The notes: a model not told the origin generated them from the letters alone. Shown: positions 12,127 to 24,798, counted from the stretch's first letter. The stretch: DNA of 64,000 bases from Pseudomonas paraversuta (GCF_904063065.1 NZ_CAJFCL010000007.1:124001-188000), one strand, 5' to 3'. Translations and numbers: made by a program.

Positions 12127-13189
12127 TGGCCACCTCCAGGCAGATATCTACAACGTTGCGGGTTGCATCAGGTTTGGCCAGGCGGCGAGCATTGGTCGCC
12201 ATGCTGTTCAGTCGTTCCGGTTGCATCAAAACCTCTGTCAGGCGTGCGGCCAGTTCGGCTGCGCCAGTTGTCGCTTGCGGCATCAGGAAGGCAGCACCTT
12301 CGCGAGCCAGAAAGTCGGCATTACGGCTCTGATGGTCATCAATCGCGTGGGGCAACGGCACCAGCAGCGATGGCAGACCGGCCGCAGCCAGTTCACTGAC
12401 GGTCAGCGCGCCTGCGCGACAAACCACCAGGTCGGCCCAGCCATAGGCTTGGGCCATGTCTTTGATAAAAGGCTGCACTTGAGCCTCGACGCCGACCGCG
12501 CCATAGCGCTCGGCGGTAATTTGGTCGTGCTGTTTGCCGGCCTGGTGAAACACTTCAGGACGCACCTCAACCGGTACTTTGGCCAGTGCTTCAGGCAACA
12601 ACTTGTTCAACGGCTCGGCACCCAGACTGCCGCCCAGCACCAGCAGGCGCGCCTTGCGGCCTTCGAGTGCGGCCCGTGGCGCCAGGCTGAACAATTCAGG
12701 GCGGACCGGGTTACCGGTACTGCGTAGCTTGTCCGATACCGCGAAGGTTCCGGGGAAGGCTTCGCACACACGACTCGACATCGGCACCAGCAAGCGGTTG
12801 GCAGTACCGGCCACGGCGTTTTGCTCGTGAATGATCACCGGCACACCGCAGGTTTTGGCTGCCAGACCACCAGGCCCGGTCAAATAGCCACCAAACCCGA
12901 GCACGCAGACCGGCTTGAGCTGGCGAATGATTTTGCGCGCCTGAAACATGGCCTTGAGCAATACAAACGGCGCCTTGAACAACGACAGCTTGCTCTTGCC
13001 ACGCAGGCCGGTGACGTTGATCCGGTGCAGGGTAAAACCGGCAGGTTCAACCAGTTCGTTCTCGATCCCGCGCGGGGTTCCAAGCCAGTGCACGCTGTAG
13101 CCGCGGGCTTCAAACTCACGGGCGCAGGCCAGCGCAGGGAACACGTGTCCGCCGGTACCGCCCGCCATGATCAGCACATTAGCGCCCAT
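12119..13189 (-). CDS. murG: Undecaprenyldiphospho-muramoylpentapeptide GlcNAc transferase
   Basis: MurG is the peripheral membrane GT-B glycosyltransferase that adds GlcNAc to lipid I to give lipid II. The chosen ATG gives [20 protein letters not shown], carrying the first glycine-rich loop. Further motifs are [26 protein letters not shown] and [19 protein letters not shown] in the UDP-GlcNAc site. A GTG 24 bases upstream is possible, but AGGAG ahead of the ATG and the usual family N-terminus favour the ATG (356 aa). It overlaps the 3' end of ftsW by 11 bases. Confidence 0.98.
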
Positions 13190-14393
13190 TGTTCGGCTCC
13201 TCTGCGAAATCACTTTCTTTGAAATCAGTCTCTTCGCTGCCCAGGTGGGTTCGACTCTCCCACTCGATTCGCAGCAGCAGACCCATACATACGCAGCAAA
13301 TCACCAGGGAACTGCCGCCATAACTGAGGAATGGCAAGGTCAGGCCCTTGGTTGGCAACAGGCCGACGTTCACCCCGATATTGATCAGGAACTGGCCGAT
13401 CCACAGGAACGACAAGCCGTACGCCATGTAGGCGGCGAAATACTGTTTGGCCCGCTCGGCCCACATGCCGATGTACATGCCGCGCACGCAGACGAAAACG
13501 AACAGGGCCACGGTCAGCAAGGAGCCAACCACACCCAGCTCTTCAGCCAGTACCGAGAATACGAAGTCGGTGTGCGCTTCCGGCAGGTAGAACTGCTTCT
13601 GTACGCTGTTGCCCAGACCGACCCCGAACCACTCGCCACGACCGAATGCGATCAGGGCCTGGGTCAGCTGATAACCGGAGCCGAACTGGTCGGACCACGG
13701 GTCGGTAAAGGTGATCAAGCGGGCCATACGATAAGGTTGCGCCTGCACCAGCACGAAGACCGCACCGACTGCCAGCGCCACCATCAGGGCGAAACGGAAC
13801 AGGCCGACACCGCCCAGGAACAACATCGCTGCCGCTGCCCCCATCATTACGACGGTGGCACCGAAGTCAGGCTCCATCAGCAACAGACCGGCCATCGGCA
13901 GCAACACGATGAAAGGCTTGAAGAAGCCCATCCAGCTTTCGCGGACTTCCTTCTGCTGACGGACCAGATAACCGGCGAGGTAGATCACCACGAAAACCTT
14001 GGCGATTTCCGAGGGCTGTACGTTAAAGAAGCTGAAGCCGATCCAGCGCATCGAGCCGTTCACTTCACGGCCAATGCCCGGCAGCAGAACCATCACCAGC
14101 AAGCCGAACGCACCGATCAGCAATAACCAGCCCAGGCGCTGCCAGGTAGCAATCGGCACCATCATGGTCAGCACGCATGCAACAAGGCCAAGCACGATAT
14201 AAAACAGGTGGCGGATCATGTGATAAAGGGTGTTGCCCGACTGCAGGGCGGCTACTTCAGACGATGCCGAGGTGATCATCACCAGGCCCAGGCCGAGCAA
14301 GGCCATGCAACCGGCCAGAAACGGGAAGTCGAGGTCAATGCCACGGCCCGTGATCAACGGCGAAGGGTAAGGTTTGAGAATGCCGAAAATCAT
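13179..14393 (-). CDS. ftsW: Septal peptidoglycan polymerase FtsW (SEDS family)
   Basis: FtsW polymerises lipid II into glycan strands at the division site together with the transpeptidase FtsI. The protein has 404 residues and about ten membrane helices. The SEDS signatures PSEIAKVFVVIYLAGYLVRQ and GEWFGVGLGNSVQKQFYLPEAHTDF are visible around the large periplasmic loop. The C-terminal helix region includes PTKGLTLPFLSYGGSSL. An acidic, charged tail follows. The gene lies between murD (4-base overlap) and murG. Confidence 0.98.
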   Translation of the reverse strand: MIFGILKPYPSPLITGRGIDLDFPFLAGCMALLGLGLVMITSASSEVAALQSGNTLYHMIRHLFYIVLGLVACVLTMMVPIATWQRLGWLLLIGAFGLLVMVLLPGIGREVNGSMRWIGFSFFNVQPSEIAKVFVVIYLAGYLVRQQKEVRESWMGFFKPFIVLLPMAGLLLMEPDFGATVVMMGAAAAMLFLGGVGLFRFALMVALAVGAVFVLVQAQPYRMARLITFTDPWSDQFGSGYQLTQALIAFGRGEWFGVGLGNSVQKQFYLPEAHTDFVFSVLAEELGVVGSLLTVALFVFVCVRGMYIGMWAERAKQYFAAYMAYGLSFLWIGQFLINIGVNVGLLPTKGLTLPFLSYGGSSLVICCVCMGLLLRIEWESRTHLGSEETDFKESDFAEEPNNGR

Positions 14394-15736
14394 GCCTGGG
14401 CCTCCACTGCACGCGCAAACAGATGGCCACGCTCTTCGTAATTTTTGAACATGTCGAAACTGGCGCAGGCCGGCGACAGCAATACCGCGTCACCCGGGCG
14501 GGCCAGCGAACGGCTTTGGGCAATGGCTTCGTCCAGGGAGCTGACGCGCACCTGGGGCACGCTATCGCCCAAGGCGTCGGCGATCAGGCCGGCATCGCGG
14601 CCCATCAGGACCACTGCGCGGCAGTACCTGGCCACTGAGTCGTGCAGGCCACTGAAGTCTGCACCCTTGCCGTCACCGCCGGCGATCAGTACCAGCTTGC
14701 CGTCCATGTCCGCTCCCAGGCCTTCGATGGCGGCCAGTGCGGCCCCCACGTTGGTGGCCTTGGAGTCGTTGTAGTAGCTCACACCCTCAAACTCGCGTAC
14801 CCACTGGCAGCGATGTTCAAGACCGGTGAAGCTGCGCAGGCCGCTCAGCATGGCGTCGAACGGCAGGCCCACGGCATGCCCCAGCGCCAGTGCCGCCAGG
14901 GCATTGGCCTGATTGTGGGCGCCGCGCACTTTCAGCTCACGGACCGGCATCAGGTTTTCAAATTCGAAGGCGAGATATTTTTCGCCGTTTTCTTCACGCA
15001 GGCCGAAAGCCTTGAAGTCGGGTGCGCTCAAACCGAAGGTCCAGCACGGCAGCCCTTCGCTCATCAGCGGCCGGGTCAAGGCGTCCTGACGGTTGACCAC
15101 CACCTGCCTGGCACCGCGGAAAATCCGGTGCTTGGCCAGGTGGTAGGCCGGCAGACCGCTGTAACGGTCCATGTGGTCTTCGCTGACATTGAGCACGGTG
15201 GCCACTTCTGCGCCCAGCTGGTTGGTGGTTTCCAGCTGGAAGCTCGACAGCTCCATGACGTACAGCTCGATGTCATCACTGAGCAGATCCAGCGCCGGCG
15301 TGCCCAGGTTGCCGCCGACTGCAACGCGCTTGCCGGCAGCCAGGGCCATTTCACCCACCAGGGTGGTCACGGTGCTCTTGGCGTTGGAACCGCTGATTGC
15401 CACGATCGGTGCCTTTGCGTTACGCGCGAACAGATCGATATCACCGGACAACTTCACGCCACGGGCAGCCGCTGCCTGCAGTGCCGGAGTTGCCAATGCC
15501 AGGCCGGGGCTCACGTAGAGCTCATCGGCGCGGCACAGAAACTCGACATCCAGTTCGCCACAACGCACCTCCACCTGGGGGTAGTCACGGCGCAGCGTGG
15601 CCAGCTCCGGCGGATTTTCCCGCGTATCCGCCACAGCAAAGGACACGCCCTGCTGCGCCAGAAAGCGCACCAGGGACATGCCGCTCTTGCCGAGGCCGAC
15701 AACGATGCGGAAGTGGTCAGAAGCGATCAGAGACAC
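14390..15736 (-). CDS. murD: UDP-N-acetylmuramoyl-L-alanine--D-glutamate ligase
   Basis: MurD adds D-glutamate to UDP-MurNAc-L-Ala. The N-terminal domain begins RIVVGLGKSGMSLVRFLAQQG. The Mur-ligase P-loop reads SGSNAKSTVTTL instead of the more common GTNGKST; the catalytic lysine and Ser/Thr are kept, so activity is expected. Other motifs are ELSSFQLE, NVSEDHMDRY, FTGLEHRCQWV and YNDSKATN. Length is 448 residues. It lies 5 bases after mraY and overlaps ftsW by 4. Confidence 0.98.
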   Translation of the reverse strand: MSLIASDHFRIVVGLGKSGMSLVRFLAQQGVSFAVADTRENPPELATLRRDYPQVEVRCGELDVEFLCRADELYVSPGLALATPALQAAAARGVKLSGDIDLFARNAKAPIVAISGSNAKSTVTTLVGEMALAAGKRVAVGGNLGTPALDLLSDDIELYVMELSSFQLETTNQLGAEVATVLNVSEDHMDRYSGLPAYHLAKHRIFRGARQVVVNRQDALTRPLMSEGLPCWTFGLSAPDFKAFGLREENGEKYLAFEFENLMPVRELKVRGAHNQANALAALALGHAVGLPFDAMLSGLRSFTGLEHRCQWVREFEGVSYYNDSKATNVGAALAAIEGLGADMDGKLVLIAGGDGKGADFSGLHDSVARYCRAVVLMGRDAGLIADALGDSVPQVRVSSLDEAIAQSRSLARPGDAVLLSPACASFDMFKNYEERGHLFARAVEAQA

Positions 15737-15741
15737 AGGTT

Positions 15742-16824
15742 CTACCTCAGCTTCAGCGTGGCAAGGCCGACCAGTACCAGAATCACGGTGATGATCCAGA
15801 AACGGACAATCACGCGTGGCTCAGGCCAGCCCTTGAGTTCAAAGTGGTGATGGATCGGCGCCATGCGGAACACCCGCTTGCCGGTCAACTTGAAAGACGC
15901 TACCTGGATCACCACAGACAGGGTTTCCATCACGAACACACCGCCCATGATGAACAGCACGATTTCCTGACGCACGATCACGGCAATGGTGCCCAGGGCT
16001 GCGCCCAGCGCCAGTGCGCCAACGTCGCCCATGAAGACTTGTGCGGGGTAGGTGTTGAACCACAGGAATCCGAGACCGGCACCGATCAGTGCGCCGCAGA
16101 ACACAATCAGTTCGCCTGCGCCCGGGACATACGGGATCAACAGGTAGTCGGCAAATTTCACGTTACCCGACAGGTAGCAGAAGATACCCAGGGCACCGCC
16201 AACCATAACGGTCGGCATGATCGCCAGACCGTCCAGGCCATCAGTAAGGTTGACTGCGTTGCTCGAGCCTACGATCACGAAGTAGGTCAGCACCACAAAG
16301 CCGATACCCAGCGGAATGCTGGCGTCTTTGAGTATGGGCAGAATCAGCGTGGTTTCGACTGCGCTGGGTGCCGTCATATATAGAAAGATCGCCGCGCCCA
16401 GACCGAACACCGATTGCCAGAAATACTTCCAGCGGCTAGGAAGGCCGCGAGAGTTTTTTTCGATCACCTTGCGGTAGTCATCGACCCAGCCAATTGCACC
16501 GAACAGCAGAGTCACAATCATCACGACCCACACATAGCGGTTGCTCAGGTCAGCCCAAAGCAGGGTGCTGATGGTGATCGCCGACAGGATCAGCGCGCCG
16601 CCCATGGTTGGCGTACCGGACTTGGACAAATGCGATTGCGGACCATCGTTACGCACCGACTGGCCGATCTGACGGTTTTGCAGGGTGCGGATCATCCACG
16701 GCCCCAGGCACAGGGACAAGGTCAACGCGGTGAGCACCCCAAGAATCCCGCGCAGGGACAGGTACTGGAAGACTGCGAAGCCCTTGTAGAACTGTTGTAG
16801 ATACTCCGCTAGAAGCAGCAGCAT
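15742..16824 (-). CDS. mraY: Phospho-MurNAc-pentapeptide transferase
   Basis: MraY moves phospho-MurNAc-pentapeptide from UDP to undecaprenyl phosphate, making lipid I in the inner membrane. The ATG at 16824 gives [16 protein letters not shown] and the exact family length of 360 residues; longer readings start inside murF. About ten membrane helices are predicted. Catalytic and metal-binding segments are GWVDDYRKV (the aspartate pair), [13 protein letters not shown] and [14 protein letters not shown]. It overlaps the murF stop by one base. Confidence 0.98.
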   Translation of the reverse strand: MLLLLAEYLQQFYKGFAVFQYLSLRGILGVLTALTLSLCLGPWMIRTLQNRQIGQSVRNDGPQSHLSKSGTPTMGGALILSAITISTLLWADLSNRYVWVVMIVTLLFGAIGWVDDYRKVIEKNSRGLPSRWKYFWQSVFGLGAAIFLYMTAPSAVETTLILPILKDASIPLGIGFVVLTYFVIVGSSNAVNLTDGLDGLAIMPTVMVGGALGIFCYLSGNVKFADYLLIPYVPGAGELIVFCGALIGAGLGFLWFNTYPAQVFMGDVGALALGAALGTIAVIVRQEIVLFIMGGVFVMETLSVVIQVASFKLTGKRVFRMAPIHHHFELKGWPEPRVIVRFWIITVILVLVGLATLKLR

Positions 16825-18191
16825 TAATGTTTCTCCCCGCTGGAACCGCACAAAGCCGCAACGACGTTTTCCATCGCTGCGCTGCGCGAGCCCTTGATCA
16901 AAATAGTGGTGTTTGTTTCGTGCTCAGCACGAAGCGCCTGGATCAGGTCAGCCTGATTGGCGAAGTGACGAGCATGGTGTCCAAATGCAGTGACGGCATG
17001 AGCCATCATGGGTCCCACCGCATAGAGCGCTGAAACTTTGTCGGCGGCATAAGCGCCTACTTCACGATGTCCTTGCTCCGCCCACTCACCTAACTCGCCA
17101 ATATCTCCGAGCACCAGGACGGTGCGGCCGGAAAAGGCGGCGAGTATATCAACGGCAGCGCACATTGAGGTGGGGTTTGCGTTGTAAGTGTCATCAATAA
17201 TTCGCAGGCCGCCAGCGGTCAGTTGCGCCACTGCGCGACCTTTGACCGCAAGCACGGCTTGCAAGCCGCTGGTTATGCCAAACAGCGAGATGCCCAGAGC
17301 ATGGGCAGCAGCTGCTGCGGCCAGGGCATTGGCGACGTTATGCGTGCCCAGCAGGTTGAGCTGAACGCGGGCAACACCCAAAGGGCAGTGCAAATCGAAC
17401 CCGGGGCAACCCCGTGCATCGCGGGCCAGATTGCTGGCGTAAAAGTCTGCTTCAGGGTTTGTCAGGGCAAAGCTGAGTACCTTGCGGCCAGCAGCCCGGG
17501 CCTGCCAGATACCAAAAGCCTTGTCATCCAGGTTCAGAACCGCGACGCCATCAGCGTCCAGCCCTTCGAGAATTTCGCCCTTGGCCTCGACGATTTTTTC
17601 CGGCCCGCCGAATTCGCCAACATGGGCGGTTCCGGCATTGTTGAGCACGGCAACATGGGGCTTGGTCATGCCGACGGTATAAGCAATTTCACCCAGGCGC
17701 GAAGCACCCAGCTCAATCACTGCCGCCGTGTGTTCCTGGGTCAGTTCGAGCAACGTCAGCGGCACGCCCAGGTCATTGTTCAAGTTGCCTTTGGTCGCCA
17801 GCACCGGACCACGGGTGCGCAGGATGCAGGCGAGCATTTCTTTAACTGTGGTTTTGCCACTGGAACCGGTAATCGCGGCAACCGGCTTGTGGTAGCCGGC
17901 ACGATTGAGCGCACCCAGCTGACCCAATGCCACCCGGGCATTCTTGACCACCAGCTGCGGCAATGCCGACTCGGGCACTTCGCGTTCGACCAGTGCCGCA
18001 ACCGCACCTTTGGCCGCCACTTCATTCAAATAATCATGGCCATCGAAACGCGGGCCGGTCAGGGCAATAAACAGCTGGCCCTTGGTGATCCCGCGGCTGT
18101 CGATGCTGACACCGTTGAAAAGGCTGTCGGCAGCGACCAGCCGACCACCCAGGGCAGCGGCAACTTCGCTCAGTAACAGAGGCTTAAGCAT
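16824..18191 (-). CDS. murF: UDP-MurNAc-tripeptide--D-Ala-D-Ala ligase
   Basis: MurF adds the D-Ala-D-Ala dipeptide made by DdlB to the precursor, completing the pentapeptide. The P-loop is [14 protein letters not shown]. The motifs [23 protein letters not shown] and [11 protein letters not shown] mark the ligase core. The ATG at 18191 gives [16 protein letters not shown] and 455 residues; it overlaps the end of murE by 8 bases, whereas the ATG 18 bases earlier lies deeper in murE. Confidence 0.98.
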   Translation of the reverse strand: MLKPLLLSEVAAALGGRLVAADSLFNGVSIDSRGITKGQLFIALTGPRFDGHDYLNEVAAKGAVAALVEREVPESALPQLVVKNARVALGQLGALNRAGYHKPVAAITGSSGKTTVKEMLACILRTRGPVLATKGNLNNDLGVPLTLLELTQEHTAAVIELGASRLGEIAYTVGMTKPHVAVLNNAGTAHVGEFGGPEKIVEAKGEILEGLDADGVAVLNLDDKAFGIWQARAAGRKVLSFALTNPEADFYASNLARDARGCPGFDLHCPLGVARVQLNLLGTHNVANALAAAAAAHALGISLFGITSGLQAVLAVKGRAVAQLTAGGLRIIDDTYNANPTSMCAAVDILAAFSGRTVLVLGDIGELGEWAEQGHREVGAYAADKVSALYAVGPMMAHAVTAFGHHARHFANQADLIQALRAEHETNTTILIKGSRSAAMENVVAALCGSSGEKH

Positions 18192-19646
18192 GGGCGGCCT
18201 CCCAGGCATTCAGGGCTTTCTCGGCTTGCACCAGATCAGAGAAGTCATGGCGCTCGCCATTGATTTCCTGATAGTCCTCGTGACCTTTACCGGCCAGCAC
18301 AATGACGTCTTCGGCGTTGGCACCTGCAATCAATCGGGCAATGGCCTCACCGCGACCGGCGACGAAGGTGACGCTCTGGGGCGTAACGAAGCCTGCGCGG
18401 ATGTCGTCGAAAATTTGTCCAGGTGCTTCCGAACGGGGGTTATCGTCCGTAACCAAAACCCCGTCCGCCAAGCGTTCAACCACTTCGGCCATCAACGGGC
18501 GCTTGCCGCGATCGCGATCGCCGCCGCAACCGAACAGGCACAGCAGTTGGCCTTTGGCGTGAGGACGCAGGGCCAGCAAGACTTTTTCCAGGGCATCCGG
18601 CGTGTGGGCGTAATCAACGACTACCAGCGGTCTGGTGCCGCCGCCCAGACGCTGCATGCGCCCCACAGGGCCTTCAAGCTTTGGCAACACGGCGAGGATT
18701 TCATCCAGCGCGTAGTCCAGGCCGAGCAAGGCGCCGACCGCAGCCAGTACGTTGCTCAGGTTGAAACGACCCAGCAGGCTGCTGCGCAAATGGTGCTCGC
18801 CCTGTGGCGTGACCAGTGTGGCGCGCACGCCATCGTCGTCGAAGGTCGCTTCGCGGCAGTAAAGGTAGGCGCTGCTGTCTTCGAGGCTGTAGCTGATCAG
18901 GCGCGAATCATGTTTTTCTGCCGCCAGCTGGCGACCGAAGTCATCGTCAAGGTTAAGCACGCGGCAACCCAGGTCAGGCCAGGCAAACAGCTTGGCCTTG
19001 GCCTCGGCATACGCCTGCATGGTGCCGTGATAATCCAGATGGTCGCGGGACAGGTTGGTCAGGACGGCAACATCAAACGCCAGAGCACTGACCCGGCCTT
19101 GATCCAGCCCGTGGGACGACACTTCCATCGCCACGGCCTTGGCACCGGCTTTCTTCAGGTCAGCCAGCATGGCCTGTACGGCAATCGGATCCGGGGTGGT
19201 ATGGCGACCGCTTTGCAGTGCGCCATAAAAGCCCGTGCCCAGGGTGCCAACAATGCCGCAATGCTGCCCCAGCAGGTCCAGCGCTTGCGCAACCAGCTGG
19301 GTAACGCTGGTTTTGCCGTTGGTACCGGTAACGCCCACCAGGTTCACGTGGTGGCTCGGGTCACCATAAAAACGCCCTGCGATAGACGACAGTTGCGCCG
19401 CCAGCCCCTTGACCGGGATCAGCGGTACGGCGGTGATCGGCAATACGTCCGCGCCTTCTACTTCATAGGCCACGGCCGCTGCGCCACGTTGCAGGGCGTC
19501 AGCGATATGTTCACGACCATCGAGCTTGCCACCCGGTACCGCGAGGAACAGATCCCCGGCTCGCACATTGCGGCTGTCGAGGGTCAGCTCACGGATCAAC
19601 AGATCGTGACCTGCGTGAGGGAAAATCTTGTTCAGGCTCAGGGACA

Positions 19647-19647
<1 letters not shown>
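18184..19647 (-). CDS. murE: UDP-MurNAc-L-Ala-D-Glu--meso-diaminopimelate ligase
   Basis: MurE adds the third amino acid of the stem peptide. The P-loop is VTGTNGKTSVTQLV. The DNPRSE motif identifies meso-diaminopimelate, not lysine, as the substrate, as expected for a Gram-negative bacterium. The preceding segments EVSSHGLDQGRV and NLSRDHLDYHGTM are typical of the ligase core. Length is 487 residues. The gene shares one base with the ftsI stop and overlaps murF by 8. Confidence 0.98.
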
Positions 19648-21675
<2,028 letters not shown>

Positions 21676-21679
<4 letters not shown>

Positions 21680-22623
21680 CGAAGCTTCTCCGCGACGCGC
21701 ATGACAGCGCTGCGCGAGCGCGGATTGGCTTTGAGCTCCGCTTCAGATGCGAACTGGGCCTTGCCATGGATTTTTATAATGGGATCGAAACTGGTGTGCT
21801 GAACCGGCAGGCCGCGGGGCAGGTTGTCGGGTTCACCTTTGACCAGGTCACGCATGAACAATTTGACGATGCGGTCTTCCAGGGAGTGGAAGCTGATCAC
21901 CACCAGGCGACCGCCGACTTCCAGGGATTCAAGTGCCGCTTCGAGGCCGGCCTTGAGATCACCCAGCTCGTTATTGACGTGGATGCGCAGGCCCTGGAAG
22001 GTGCGGGTTGCAGGGTGCTTGCCCTTTTCCCAGGCCGGGTTGGCCACTTTCAGCACTTCAGCCAGATCGCCCGTGCGTTCAAACGGGGTAATTGCCCGGC
22101 GCTCAACCACTGCGCGGGCCATACGCCCGGAAAAACGCTCTTCGCCATATTCTTTGAATACGCGGGCAATTTCGTCCTGGGATGCGGTGTTTACAAACTC
22201 AGCCGCGCTGATCCCTTCATCAGGGTTCATGCGCATGTCCAGCGGGCCGTCGTTCATGAAACTGAAGCCGCGCTCAGGATCGTCGAGCTGTGGCGAAGAA
22301 ACCCCCAGATCGAGGAGAACACCGCTGACCTTTCCGGCCAGGCCGCGGGCGGCGATCTCGGAGCCCATCTCGGCAAAGCTGCGTTGCACAATGACAAAGC
22401 GGCCGTCTTCGGCCGCTAGCGCTTGCCCGGTGGCAATCGCCTGGGGATCTTTATCAAACCCGAGCAAACGCCCCTCAGGGCCAAGCTTCTGGAGTATCAG
22501 GCGGCTATGTCCGCCGCGACCGAAGGTGCCATCCAGATAGCATCCATCAGGACGTACGGCGAGAGCCTCTACGGCTTCGTCGAGCAGTACGGTGATGTGG
22601 TTGAAGTCGCTATCTATAGTCAC
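21676..22623 (-). CDS. rsmH: 16S rRNA (cytosine-1402-N4)-methyltransferase
   Basis: RsmH methylates N4 of C1402 in the decoding centre of 16S rRNA. The SAM-binding motif is [12 protein letters not shown]. The segments [20 protein letters not shown] and [17 protein letters not shown] are diagnostic, and the C-terminus [14 protein letters not shown] is typical. Length is 315 residues. It is the second gene of the dcw operon, overlapping mraZ and ftsL by 4 bases each. RsmI, encoded about 1.3 kb away, makes the partner 2'-O-methylation on the same nucleotide. Confidence 0.98.
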
Positions 22624-23075
22624 AGGATTAAATCACGCAGTTCTTCAGGCATCGCGCCCGGTTGTTGAATAGCTGCAAGGTCAGCGGCAGAAACAGCTTC
22701 CCAGGCATCCTCGTCCCACAGTTGAAACTTGTTTAACTGGCCTACCAACATCGCGCGCTTATCCAACCTGGCATATTCACGCAAACGCGGCGGCACCAGA
22801 AAACGACCACTGCCATCGAGCTCTAGGTCGACGGCGTTACCAATCAACAGACGTTGCAAACGGCGGTTCTCTTCACGCAACGAAGGCAACGCCCGAAGCT
22901 TGGTTTCAATCAGCTCCCACTCGTCGAGGGGGTACACACACAAGCAGGGATCTACCGCATCAATGGTCACGATCAGTTGCCCGGAACTTCTCGAAATCAA
23001 CTCGTCACGGTACCGGCTCGGCATTGCGAGACGGCCCTTGGCATCGAGACTGATTGCGTTAGCTCCGCGAAACAC
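22620..23075 (-). CDS. mraZ: Transcriptional regulator MraZ
   Basis: MraZ is an AbrB-fold DNA-binding protein that in E. coli represses its own dcw promoter through repeated boxes. Two MraZ domains are visible, each with the DxxxR motif: [16 protein letters not shown] near the N-terminus and [16 protein letters not shown] in the middle. The start is GTG, with GGGAG nine bases ahead. Length is 151 residues. It is the first gene of the cluster. Three direct repeats that suit MraZ lie just downstream of the promoter, so autoregulation is likely. Confidence 0.97.
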   Translation of the reverse strand: MFRGANAISLDAKGRLAMPSRYRDELISRSSGQLIVTIDAVDPCLCVYPLDEWELIETKLRALPSLREENRRLQRLLIGNAVDLELDGSGRFLVPPRLREYARLDKRAMLVGQLNKFQLWDEDAWEAVSAADLAAIQQPGAMPEELRDLIL

Positions 23076-23112
23076 GAGGCGTCACTCCCAAAATTAGCGT
23101 TTTACGTCTAAA

Positions 23113-23142
23113 AAACCCACTTTATGCCACTTTTCGCCACTT
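23113..23142 (-). promoter_or_regulatory. Three MraZ boxes (operator of the dcw cluster)
   Basis: On the - strand three 10-bp direct repeats run head to tail: AAGTGGCGAA (23142-23133), AAGTGGCATA (23132-23123) and AAGTGGGTTT (23122-23113). The constant core is AAGTGG at an exact 10-bp period. This matches the known MraZ target of repeated TGGG-like units one helical turn apart, and lies at the predicted transcription start. Confidence 0.85.
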
Positions 23143-23148
23143 GCGCAC

Positions 23149-23178
23149 ACTATAGGAATGCGCCCACCACACCGTCAA
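23149..23178 (-). promoter_or_regulatory. Sigma70 promoter of the dcw cluster
   Basis: On the - strand TTGACG (23178-23173) and TATAGT (23154-23149) are 18 bases apart. Transcription would start near 23142, at the first MraZ box and about 67 bases before the mraZ GTG. Confidence 0.88.
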
Positions 23179-23179
23179 G

Positions 23180-23430
23180 GAGCGGCCCGAAGGAAAATCC
23201 TTACATAACTGAGATTTAGGAGGGTAAACAGACGTGCAGCAATAACCGGAGGGATTTTTTGACTCGCGAAGTGCAACAAACTCAAAGCCCTGGACTTCAA
23301 ACTTAAAGTAGTTTGTTAAGAGTAAGAACTTTTTGGCATTACTCGGCAGATTTTCTTGCGAATACATCGGGGGAGATGGAGCGCTTGTTTCTTGTGGCAA
23401 TCTGCCTGCAGCGCAAGCAGAAGAAAAAAG
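23180..23430. other. Gap between rnpB and the mraZ promoter, no gene seen
   Basis: About 250 AT-richer bases separate the 3' end of rnpB from the -35 box of the dcw promoter. Reading frames here (such as one at 23122-23400 on the - strand) have no credible ribosome site or recognisable product. I see no repeat family or strong terminator. Confidence 0.5.
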
Positions 23431-23432
23431 GT

Positions 23433-23786
23433 GGAGAGTCGATCTGTAAGCCGGGTTCTGTCGTGAACAGTCATTCGTCTACGATGGCCATCACTGGACA
23501 TCTTTAGCAACCTACCCGGTTCCAGCGCGGGCCACGCCTTGGAACCCTATTTGGTCTTGCTCCAAGTGGGGTTTACCTAGCCACGAACTGTTGCCAGTCG
23601 TGCGGTGCGCTCTTACCGCACCTTTTCACCCTTACCGGCGCCGAAGCGCTTAGGCGGTTATTTTCTGTGGCACTTTCCGTAGGCTCACGCCTCCCAGGCA
23701 TTACCTGGCACTTCGCCCTATGGAGCCCGGACTTTCCTCCCCCCCCTAATTTTCATAGAGGGCAGCGACTGTCCAATCGACTCTCC
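23433..23786 (-). ncRNA. rnpB: RNase P RNA (M1 RNA)
   Basis: This is the catalytic RNA of RNase P, which trims tRNA 5' leaders. On the - strand it begins AGAGTCGATTGGACAGTCGC, the usual gammaproteobacterial 5' end. It contains the conserved GAGGAAAGTCCGGGCTCC and ends with ACAGAACCCGGCTTACAGAT followed by the closing strand CGACTCTCC, which pairs with the 5' end. Length of about 354 bases is normal. A good promoter sits directly upstream. Its position between rsmI and mraZ is the same as in P. aeruginosa. Confidence 0.97.
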
Positions 23787-23793
23787 GGCGCGA

Positions 23794-23822
23794 AGATTAA
23801 CTGTACAGAGCGTATAGAACAA
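23794..23822 (-). promoter_or_regulatory. Promoter of rnpB
   Basis: On the - strand TTGTTC (23822-23817) and TAATCT (23799-23794) are separated by 17 bases. The predicted start at about 23786 agrees with the conserved 5' end of the RNA. Confidence 0.75.
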
Positions 23823-23888
23823 GCGTTAAAAGCCAGATGGCAGTTTCATTCACCCTGCGCAAAGCCTTTGCCTGCCAGCCCGGACAAC

Positions 23889-23927
23889 AAAAAAATAGCA
23901 AAAGGCCACTACTTAAACAGAGGCCTT
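23889..23927 (-). terminator. Intrinsic terminator of rsmI
   Basis: On the - strand AAGGCC and GGCCTT form a stem around a 14-base loop, and a T-rich run ending in seven T residues follows. The first arm overlaps the rsmI stop codon. It separates rsmI from the rnpB promoter. Confidence 0.7.
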
Positions 23928-24798
23928 AATCAACTTTTTGTTTTTCCAGCGCCACTTGATACAACACATTCTTTCGCTCGCCGGTTATTTCAGCTGCAAG
24001 TGCGGCCGCGCGTTTTAGCGGCATTTCTTTTAGCAGCAAGTCGAGAATGCGCATCGCTTCACTGCTGACTGCTTCGTCTGTTTCAGGCGCAGTCCACCCT
24101 GCAACCAGCACCACGCACTCGCCACGCTGCTGGTTACTGTCGCCCTCGACAAAGGCGCGCAACTCGGACAATGGCAAACCCTTGAGGGTTTCGAAGGTCT
24201 TGGTCAGTTCCCGCGCCAGCAAGGCCGGGCGGTCCGGACCAAATACCAGCTCCAGATCTTGCAGGCACTCAAGGATACGATGTGGCGCCTCGTAAAAAAT
24301 CAGAGTGCGCGGCTCTTCCTTCAGCAACTCAAGGCGCGTACGGCGCCCAACAGCTTTAGCCGGAAGAAATCCTTCGAAGATAAATCGGTCGGAAGGCAAG
24401 CCCGCAGCTGACAACGCCGCAATCAGGGCGCAGGCACCCGGCACAGGCACCACCTTGACCCCGGCCGCGCGTGCCTGGCGTACCAGGTGATACCCCGGAT
24501 CGGAGATCAACGGCGTCCCGGCATCGGAGATCAGGGCGACATCTTCGCCAGCCAGCAAGCGCTGAATAAAGCGACTACCCTCATCACGTTCGTTATGTTC
24601 GTGACAGGCACCCAGGGGAGTGGTGATGCCAAAATGCTGCATCAAACGCAGGGAGTGACGCGTGTCTTCGGCCGCAATCAGCGACACGTCACGCAGCACT
24701 TTGAGCGCACGCGCACTGATGTCGTCCAGGTTCCCGATGGGCGTCGCCACCACATAAAGCGACCCGACAACGGAATTCATAGCACCTGGAGCAGTCAA
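23926..24798 (-). CDS. rsmI: 16S rRNA (cytidine-1402-2'-O)-methyltransferase
   Basis: RsmI adds the 2'-O-methyl group to C1402 of 16S rRNA, next to the N4-methyl made by RsmH. The family signature is at the N-terminus, SLYVVATPIGNLDDISARAL, followed by AAEDTRHS and ALISDAGTPLISDPGY. A TTG start at 24798 is chosen because GAGG lies 8 bases ahead and gives the usual TAPGAMNS opening; the GTG at 24807 overlaps that ribosome site. The product is 290 residues. It is transcribed divergently from lpoA. Confidence 0.96.
   Translation of the reverse strand: MTAPGAMNSVVGSLYVVATPIGNLDDISARALKVLRDVSLIAAEDTRHSLRLMQHFGITTPLGACHEHNERDEGSRFIQRLLAGEDVALISDAGTPLISDPGYHLVRQARAAGVKVVPVPGACALIAALSAAGLPSDRFIFEGFLPAKAVGRRTRLELLKEEPRTLIFYEAPHRILECLQDLELVFGPDRPALLARELTKTFETLKGLPLSELRAFVEGDSNQQRGECVVLVAGWTAPETDEAVSSEAMRILDLLLKEMPLKRAAALAAEITGERKNVLYQVALEKQKVD

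Noticed and set aside
23667..24068. 133-codon + strand frame across rnpB and the 3' end of rsmI
   Set aside because: It overlaps a certain structural RNA gene and a conserved protein gene and has no domain.
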